From a virus, in the IMG/VR virus record IMGVR_UViG_3300018080_000517, positions 1 through 26,905 of that record: DNA of 26,905 bases; one strand, written 5' to 3'. The notes under the pieces were generated by a model. It was not told the DNA's origin, ran no database searches, and was given only the letters and a program-made list of their open reading frames with translations. Positions 22,899 through 26,905 of the stretch are shown one piece after another. Within the stretch, counting starts at the first letter, position 1. Each line of letters starts with the position of its first letter. Both the position numbers and the translations under genes were made by a program.

Positions 22899-23328
22899 TA
22901 AAGTTCTCTTCTTCCTTCAAGTGCCCTTGGAGGAGTATCGCGACCAACAAACGCTCTTCGTCTGACATACGGGCCATCGTCCTGGTCATCCGAACATCCA
23001 TCCCCGGATAATGGAATTGCGCCGGCAGAATCGAAGTCAGCAGAGCCTTTTCAAATTCTGTTAACTTTCCGCCGTCTTTAGCTTTGTGCACCAAATCAAC
23101 GATCTGTTGTGCTACATATTTTACGTCTAATTTGCCGTTAGGGTATCGACGGAGAGGTGTACAGCCCACATTTCGCTGCTGAAGACGAGGATCATCATAC
23201 TGACTACGGGTCACAGGGACACGATGACTCTCACCAGGACGATAACTGGTAGACTTGACAACTGTCTCTTCCCCACCAGGCTTTCTAAGATTCAGCGGTA
23301 CTGCTCCTGTTAATGGATTAGAGGGCAC
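22846..23328 (-). CDS. Head-operon protein, unknown, helical C-terminus
   Basis: A 160-residue protein starting at GTG 23328. AAGAGGAGG lies just ahead, and the start overlaps the upstream stop (GTGCCCTCTAA). An ATG 14 codons earlier lacks such a site. The N-terminal third is extended and basic; the C-terminal part is helical (VAQQIVDLVHKAKDGG, then TEFEKALLTSIL) and ends in a Gly/Ser-rich tail. No domain recognised. It may be a small connector or internal protein. Confidence 0.65.
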   Translation of the reverse strand: MPSNPLTGAVPLNLRKPGGEETVVKSTSYRPGESHRVPVTRSQYDDPRLQQRNVGCTPLRRYPNGKLDVKYVAQQIVDLVHKAKDGGKLTEFEKALLTSILPAQFHYPGMDVRMTRTMARMSDEERLLVAILLQGHLKEEENFNAGRGGGSVSGRSTSRS

Positions 23329-23506
23329 AGCTAACCTCCTCTTTGTACACCTCTGCCCAGCGTTCTCCATTCAAGATTTTTCCTATTAATCTTCTCGACA
23401 CGCTGAACTTAGAAGCGATTTTCTTTTGAGTTAGTCCGCCTTCCTTAAGGCGGAAGATCTGCCTTACTTGATCCTTAGACTCCAAAGTAGTTGCTGGCTT
23501 TGCCAT
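23318..23506 (-). CDS. Small helix-turn-helix protein
   Basis: A 62-residue protein with a clear HTH: IFRLKEGG, T-Q-K-K-I-A-S-K-F, then S-V-S-R-R-L-I-G-K-I-L-N-G. This resembles the DNA-binding part of Hin/Tc3-type resolvase and small phage regulators. There is no other domain. It may bind DNA for packaging or regulate the operon. No good ribosome site precedes the ATG. A short inverted repeat (TCCGCCTT/AAGGCGGA, 23435-23454) lies inside it and may be a structured mRNA element. Confidence 0.68.
   Translation of the reverse strand: MAKPATTLESKDQVRQIFRLKEGGLTQKKIASKFSVSRRLIGKILNGERWAEVYKEEVSCAL
23435..23454. repeat. 8-base hairpin inside the HTH gene
   Basis: TCCGCCTT, a 4-base loop CCTT, and AAGGCGGA make a perfect short stem. 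No T-run follows on either strand, so it is not a terminator. It may be a chance effect of coding, or a control element. Confidence 0.45.
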
Positions 23507-23543
23507 TACTAAAAACTATTAGCAAATAGATTGTTAGACATTG

Positions 23544-23942
23544 TCACCCTCCGATGTAAAGACCAGGATCAGATTTCCCGAGCTGCCCCCTGATATGTGA
23601 TGGAAAAGCTGCTTTGGCTTCCGAATAATGCTGCCCCGAAACCTTTCCCATATCAGCTCCGCTACTGATCGCTTGATGTGCGCCACGTAAATGCGTTTGG
23701 TACTGTTGACTTTTAGTCGGGTCTCCACCAGGGCCTGGTGTATTTCTTTTATGAAAATCCATTCCCATAAGATGATGCGCCAAGTGGTGCTCCGGAGACC
23801 AATTCTCTTTCGGATCTTTCGTCTGAAGAGGAATAGTCCTAGTACCAGCAATCGGTTTATACTCTGGAACGTACGCCTTAGCCGCAACCGATTTTTCAAG
23901 ATCGGATTTCGACAGCCGCACATACAGTGGAGGGTTTAACAT
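23544..23942 (-). CDS. Small His-rich protein, unknown
   Basis: The 132-residue product starts at ATG 23942 with the excellent ribosome site AGGAGGGCG. A central His-rich segment (WSPEHHLAHHLMGMDFHKR, about residues 47-65) and further His at 84-90 and 104 may bind metal. The end is Gly-rich. An overlapping frame of almost the same length is a shadow; the strong ribosome site fits only this one. No family recognised. Confidence 0.68.
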   Translation of the reverse strand: MLNPPLYVRLSKSDLEKSVAAKAYVPEYKPIAGTRTIPLQTKDPKENWSPEHHLAHHLMGMDFHKRNTPGPGGDPTKSQQYQTHLRGAHQAISSGADMGKVSGQHYSEAKAAFPSHIRGQLGKSDPGLYIGG

Positions 23943-23951
23943 AACGCCCTC

Positions 23952-24965
23952 CTAGTCAATTGTGGCTGGTATCAACAAACCACCACGACTCTTAGTCATA
24001 TTCCCACGATGAAGATTAGAACAAGTGGGGCACCCATCATCACTCTTTCGAAGCGTGTAAGTACGACCACACCCAGGACACGCTTTCATTACAGGATTAC
24101 GTGGCGAAGCCACTTGTTCGTCTACGGACTCGATTAGCTCACCATGGAGTGGTCCAGACATATCTCCAACTGTGTTGGTTCTAGTACTTGCCTTGGGAGC
24201 ATTACGCCATTGCTCAACCGAGACCGCAGCTAAAGCTCGAGGCATTCTGGGAACTGCCATCGAAGTAATAGCTTTACTTACTTGGCCAGCGTTGCCTGGA
24301 CCTTGCAGTGCCCCTACATCTGTCTGAGCGGGTCCACTATTAGGGTGATTTACACTAGTAGAGGTTTGCGCCGGACCTCTACCTGCATGAGCTGACCCGC
24401 CAACGTACATCTGAGCTGGTCCGCTATTTGGATGCTTCAAACTCCCAGTACTTTGTTGGGCCGGACCCGATCCTCCGTGCGGGGCACCACTAACCGGTCC
24501 GTTCTCATTAGCGCCATTCGCTGGTCTAGCTTTCTCTAACATACTGTCTAAAATCGACTTAGCAGTCTTCATGTCGCAAGCCTTTTCAGCTTCTTCAGAC
24601 TTCTCAGCTTTAACATCAGGCACCAATCGGACGCCTTTGCCAGTAATGTTCTCCATTGAGGCCATGATACACTTCTCCTTGCTTTTACCCATTTTTGCTC
24701 GCATAGCCCCGCCTGGGTCTTTCGGCATAGGGTTCAGGATGTCTTTTACTCCTCGGACAGATTCTTTATCCACTGACTGATGAGCCAATGTACCTGGTTT
24801 GGCAGAACCGCTACCGGTGAACCCCTGACCTGGGACGTACGTACCCCTATAATCTTTTTTCAGATCAGATTTTACGGCAGCATCCGATTTAACATACAGA
24901 TTCTCGCCCTGCTCCCAATCCTTGATCTTCTTATCCGAAGTGCCAGATAGATCTCCCTTGTTCAT
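23952..24965 (-). CDS. Repeat and zinc-ribbon protein following the portal gene
   Basis: The 337-residue protein has a basic, low-structure N-terminus with a KSILDSMLEKA helix near residue 140, four GPAQ repeats about 15 residues apart (near 165-215), and a C-terminal zinc ribbon (C-x2-C-x13-C-x2-C, within VMKACPGCGRTYTL onward). GGAG precedes ATG 24965, which directly follows the portal stop. The KSILDSML helix also ends the giant polyvalent protein. It may be an internal virion protein or portal partner. No family recognised. Confidence 0.7.
   Translation of the reverse strand: MNKGDLSGTSDKKIKDWEQGENLYVKSDAAVKSDLKKDYRGTYVPGQGFTGSGSAKPGTLAHQSVDKESVRGVKDILNPMPKDPGGAMRAKMGKSKEKCIMASMENITGKGVRLVPDVKAEKSEEAEKACDMKTAKSILDSMLEKARPANGANENGPVSGAPHGGSGPAQQSTGSLKHPNSGPAQMYVGGSAHAGRGPAQTSTSVNHPNSGPAQTDVGALQGPGNAGQVSKAITSMAVPRMPRALAAVSVEQWRNAPKASTRTNTVGDMSGPLHGELIESVDEQVASPRNPVMKACPGCGRTYTLRKSDDGCPTCSNLHRGNMTKSRGGLLIPATID
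24305..24475 (-). repeat. Four-copy GPAQ tandem repeat in the portal-adjacent gene
   Basis: Four imperfect copies of about 45 bases encode S-G-P-A-Q followed by 10-11 variable residues, with H-P-N-S before copies 2 and 4. The copies differ at many third positions, so the array is old or selected for sequence variety. Confidence 0.75.
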
Positions 24966-24966
24966 C

Positions 24967-26895
24967 TCAACGGCTCCTCATAAAATCAATAAAATCATCG
25001 AAAGTGACGGATTTACCAAACAGGGCAGCATACTGCTTTTTGGGATCACCTTTTGGCCTCTGTTGAGGCTTCGCTTCTTGCTCTGGTACGGTTATCTCTA
25101 CTGGTTGTTCCGGCGCGGTTGTTTCTGTCTGAGGCGGCCCCTGCGCTGCTGCAGACTCCTTAGGTACCTCCTCTGACGACTCCGTTCCAACTCCTCCCAT
25201 TTCTCCACCCGCAACAGCCACCTGAGCATTAGCTTGATCCACTTTCTGCCGAAGCAGCTCCATCTCAAGAGGATGCTTGTCCTCAGCATGTCTCACCTTT
25301 TGTTCTTTTTCAGCATCAGGAGGCTCTTCTTGCGGCTGTTCAAGAGCAGACTGTTGATCCTGCTCTTGAATCATTTGCTCTTGTTGTTGCTGCTCTTGCC
25401 TTAATTGGTCCTCACGCTGCTGCTGCATCTGAAGAAGTTGTACAAGTGTCGGGTTGAGCGGTAGATCACCAATCCCACCTGGAATCTCTGGAAGATCCAA
25501 TTCACGTCTCCCCTCATTCAACGTCATGTAGGAGTTGATCTGCTCTTTTAGTAGCTCGTGCTTCTCCTGCTCGGTCAGCTCGTCGAGACCAGCGAACTCG
25601 AACATGAAGTGATCGTCGATCTTATCGATCACGTACTCGTTGATCAAGCCCGCAAGGAACCGCAACAGCGGCTTCAACCCACGGTCTCGAGAAGCCTTGA
25701 GCTTCCACTCCTGGCTGCTCTCGAACAGTGGCGTTTGTTGAACGCCACCGTGAAGATCGAAGTTGATCTCAGCAGGATCGATGAGGAACACACCACAGGA
25801 GATCTTGATCAGATACTCGAGCCAGCCTTGGTACCCCATCTCCTGGTTCGAGTTCTGCAGCTGGATCCACTCGATGCCCTCCGACTGGGTGATCGGAGTC
25901 TTCCAGGCGTTCTCCGTGCCGGCGACCTGAGCGATCCACTGCCGCTTGAACGCCTCGAGTTGATCAGGAGTCCAGTTGTCGCCCTTGAAGTTCAACAGCC
26001 CCTTCGGATGTGCTCCCTGGGAGAAGTTGCGCCGGTTCCACTCCTCGGCGTACAGAATCGCAGTAATGATCGTGATCAACTGCTCGATCTCACTGTAGCC
26101 GTAACCTTGGATGTAGATATCTGATCTTGGATTTCTAATCCCAAAACCCAGCTCTCCATCCATAAAAACATTCTCAATTTGTCCGTTTATGACCTGAACA
26201 TAATCCACGATACGTCCTTGTCCAGGTTGGTTACCGTAAGTCTGATTTTGGTATAGATTACCGTAACGATGGGGCTGAAAATTAGTACCAATATTGTTAC
26301 GGTGATGGAGGCTGAATGGAGCTGATGAATGGTCCCGATCCGGAGATGCAATCCTTAATGTTGCGGCATCAGTGGCCCAGAACTCAAATGGAATTTTATT
26401 CCTTCTGGGAATAATCTCAAATCCAAGCTGATCATACTGTAACGTATCGCGCACAATCTTCTTTAAAAACACCTCAAACTTTGGTCGTTTCAGTCTTGTA
26501 AACGGATTACTGCGCCCCGGTTCACCGCAGCTAAGAACGAACGCCTCGAGATGCTCAATAAAATCCCGCTCACCATCAGTAGTCAAATGATCCGGACTTT
26601 TATGTTTGATCCTAAACCCTAATGACTTAGTAAATCGGTATGGCTCCGAAAAAGAAGCAATCTGTGCAATACGAGTATTAATAATAGCGTTAAGGATTGA
26701 TACCTGTTGAGCGACTCTCTTTAGGGTGTCATATGTGAGACTATATCGTCGATCCTTGTAGCCCAAACTGTACTGCAAGCTGAGAGGATCGAAAAACACG
26801 GCTTTCGGACCTCTGCTGGGACCGATCGAGTTGACTCCACCCGCCGGGGCCTCAGCCTTAGCCATCACCGGTAGATTGGCTGTTAGCTCTTTCAA
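24967..26895 (-). CDS. Portal protein
   Basis: The product has about 640 residues and begins the head operon. F-F-D-P-L-S-L-Q-Y-S-L-G-Y, then a helix of RVAQQVSILNAIINTRIAQI, is typical of phage portal N-termini; the middle (residues about 260-460) has D-P-A-E-I-N-F-D-L-H-G-G. The C-terminal 150 residues are Gln/Glu-rich and probably disordered, ending in VTFDDFIDFMRSR. Twelve copies would form the DNA-entry ring. The frame stays open to the right edge, so a TTG at 26895 or an ATG at 26865 is only the best start in view; the true start may lie outside. The segment 25505-26120 has different codon use. Confidence 0.85.
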   Translation of the reverse strand: MKELTANLPVMAKAEAPAGGVNSIGPSRGPKAVFFDPLSLQYSLGYKDRRYSLTYDTLKRVAQQVSILNAIINTRIAQIASFSEPYRFTKSLGFRIKHKSPDHLTTDGERDFIEHLEAFVLSCGEPGRSNPFTRLKRPKFEVFLKKIVRDTLQYDQLGFEIIPRRNKIPFEFWATDAATLRIASPDRDHSSAPFSLHHRNNIGTNFQPHRYGNLYQNQTYGNQPGQGRIVDYVQVINGQIENVFMDGELGFGIRNPRSDIYIQGYGYSEIEQLITIITAILYAEEWNRRNFSQGAHPKGLLNFKGDNWTPDQLEAFKRQWIAQVAGTENAWKTPITQSEGIEWIQLQNSNQEMGYQGWLEYLIKISCGVFLIDPAEINFDLHGGVQQTPLFESSQEWKLKASRDRGLKPLLRFLAGLINEYVIDKIDDHFMFEFAGLDELTEQEKHELLKEQINSYMTLNEGRRELDLPEIPGGIGDLPLNPTLVQLLQMQQQREDQLRQEQQQQEQMIQEQDQQSALEQPQEEPPDAEKEQKVRHAEDKHPLEMELLRQKVDQANAQVAVAGGEMGGVGTESSEEVPKESAAAQGPPQTETTAPEQPVEITVPEQEAKPQQRPKGDPKKQYAALFGKSVTFDDFIDFMRSR

Positions 26896-26905
26896 TTGAG
26901 AGACA

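Noticed and set aside
23534-23923. Second minus-strand frame overlapping the 132-residue His-rich gene
   Set aside because: It lacks the strong AGGAGGGCG site that fits the other frame, and reads as Arg/Ile-rich noise.
25558-26124. A 188-codon plus-strand open frame opposite the portal gene
   Set aside because: It lies fully inside the portal gene and arises from GAG/CTC-type codons on the other strand. It has no ribosome site, and low-complexity Leu/Glu/Asp content typical of an antisense shadow.
1-26905. CRISPR array, tRNA genes, insertion sequences or integrase
   Set aside because: No regularly spaced direct repeats, cloverleaf-type sequences, transposase or recombinase motifs were seen; the few repeats lie inside coding genes.

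Overview
The window reads as the head-morphogenesis and virion-accessory part of a tailed double-stranded DNA phage (Caudoviricetes), free or integrated. Every supported gene lies on the minus strand, so transcription runs from position 26905 down to 1. Genes are packed with 1-8 base overlaps or very short gaps, and many starts are GTG or TTG. There are no tRNAs, rRNAs, CRISPR arrays, insertion sequences or integrase. The host cannot be named from the sequence.

Layout in transcription order. (1) 26905-20371: portal protein (its frame is open to the right window edge), a zinc-ribbon/GPAQ-repeat protein, six small or uncharacterised proteins including one helix-turn-helix protein and a 50-residue ORF, then a MuF-type minor head protein. 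(2) 20378-15240: one 1712-residue polyvalent protein. It carries a divergent topoisomerase IB-like region, a phage-type inorganic-pyrophosphatase-like (InPase) region and a possible ADP-ribosyltransferase-like region; its start overlaps the MuF gene by 8 bases. A small zinc-ribbon protein follows. (3) 14945-11341: prohead protease, scaffold-like protein and major capsid protein, bracketed by two stem-loop terminators. (4) 11314-6432: Lys/Pro-rich, coiled-coil, Cys-rich and beta-rich virion proteins, including a 656-residue protein with three copies of a beta module that recurs in a second protein. (5) 6427-2422: a tightly overlapping cassette of beta-rich surface/receptor-binding-type proteins with clearly different codon use (ATA, CTA, AGA rich). 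It includes a tandem paralogue pair and a protein with a CBM5/12-like carbohydrate-binding motif. (6) 2374-13: an accessory cassette with a patatin-like phospholipase, a one-pass membrane peptide with an in-frame TAA, a small protein carrying two MshEN-type (c-di-GMP-binding) motifs, a coiled-coil protein and a BppU-like beta protein.

How they work together: portal, MuF/polyvalent protein, protease, scaffold and capsid protein would assemble and mature the procapsid. The polyvalent protein may be packaged and injected. The beta-rich proteins would decorate the virion and bind the host. The patatin/membrane peptide/MshEN cluster looks like a membrane- or signalling-directed module, possibly lysis or host takeover. 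The most interesting signals are the MshEN-like protein next to a patatin, the apparently inactivated topoisomerase IB-like region in the polyvalent protein, and a sharp internal codon-use change within the portal gene. Function calls rest on motif reading and gene order only; no database search was possible.
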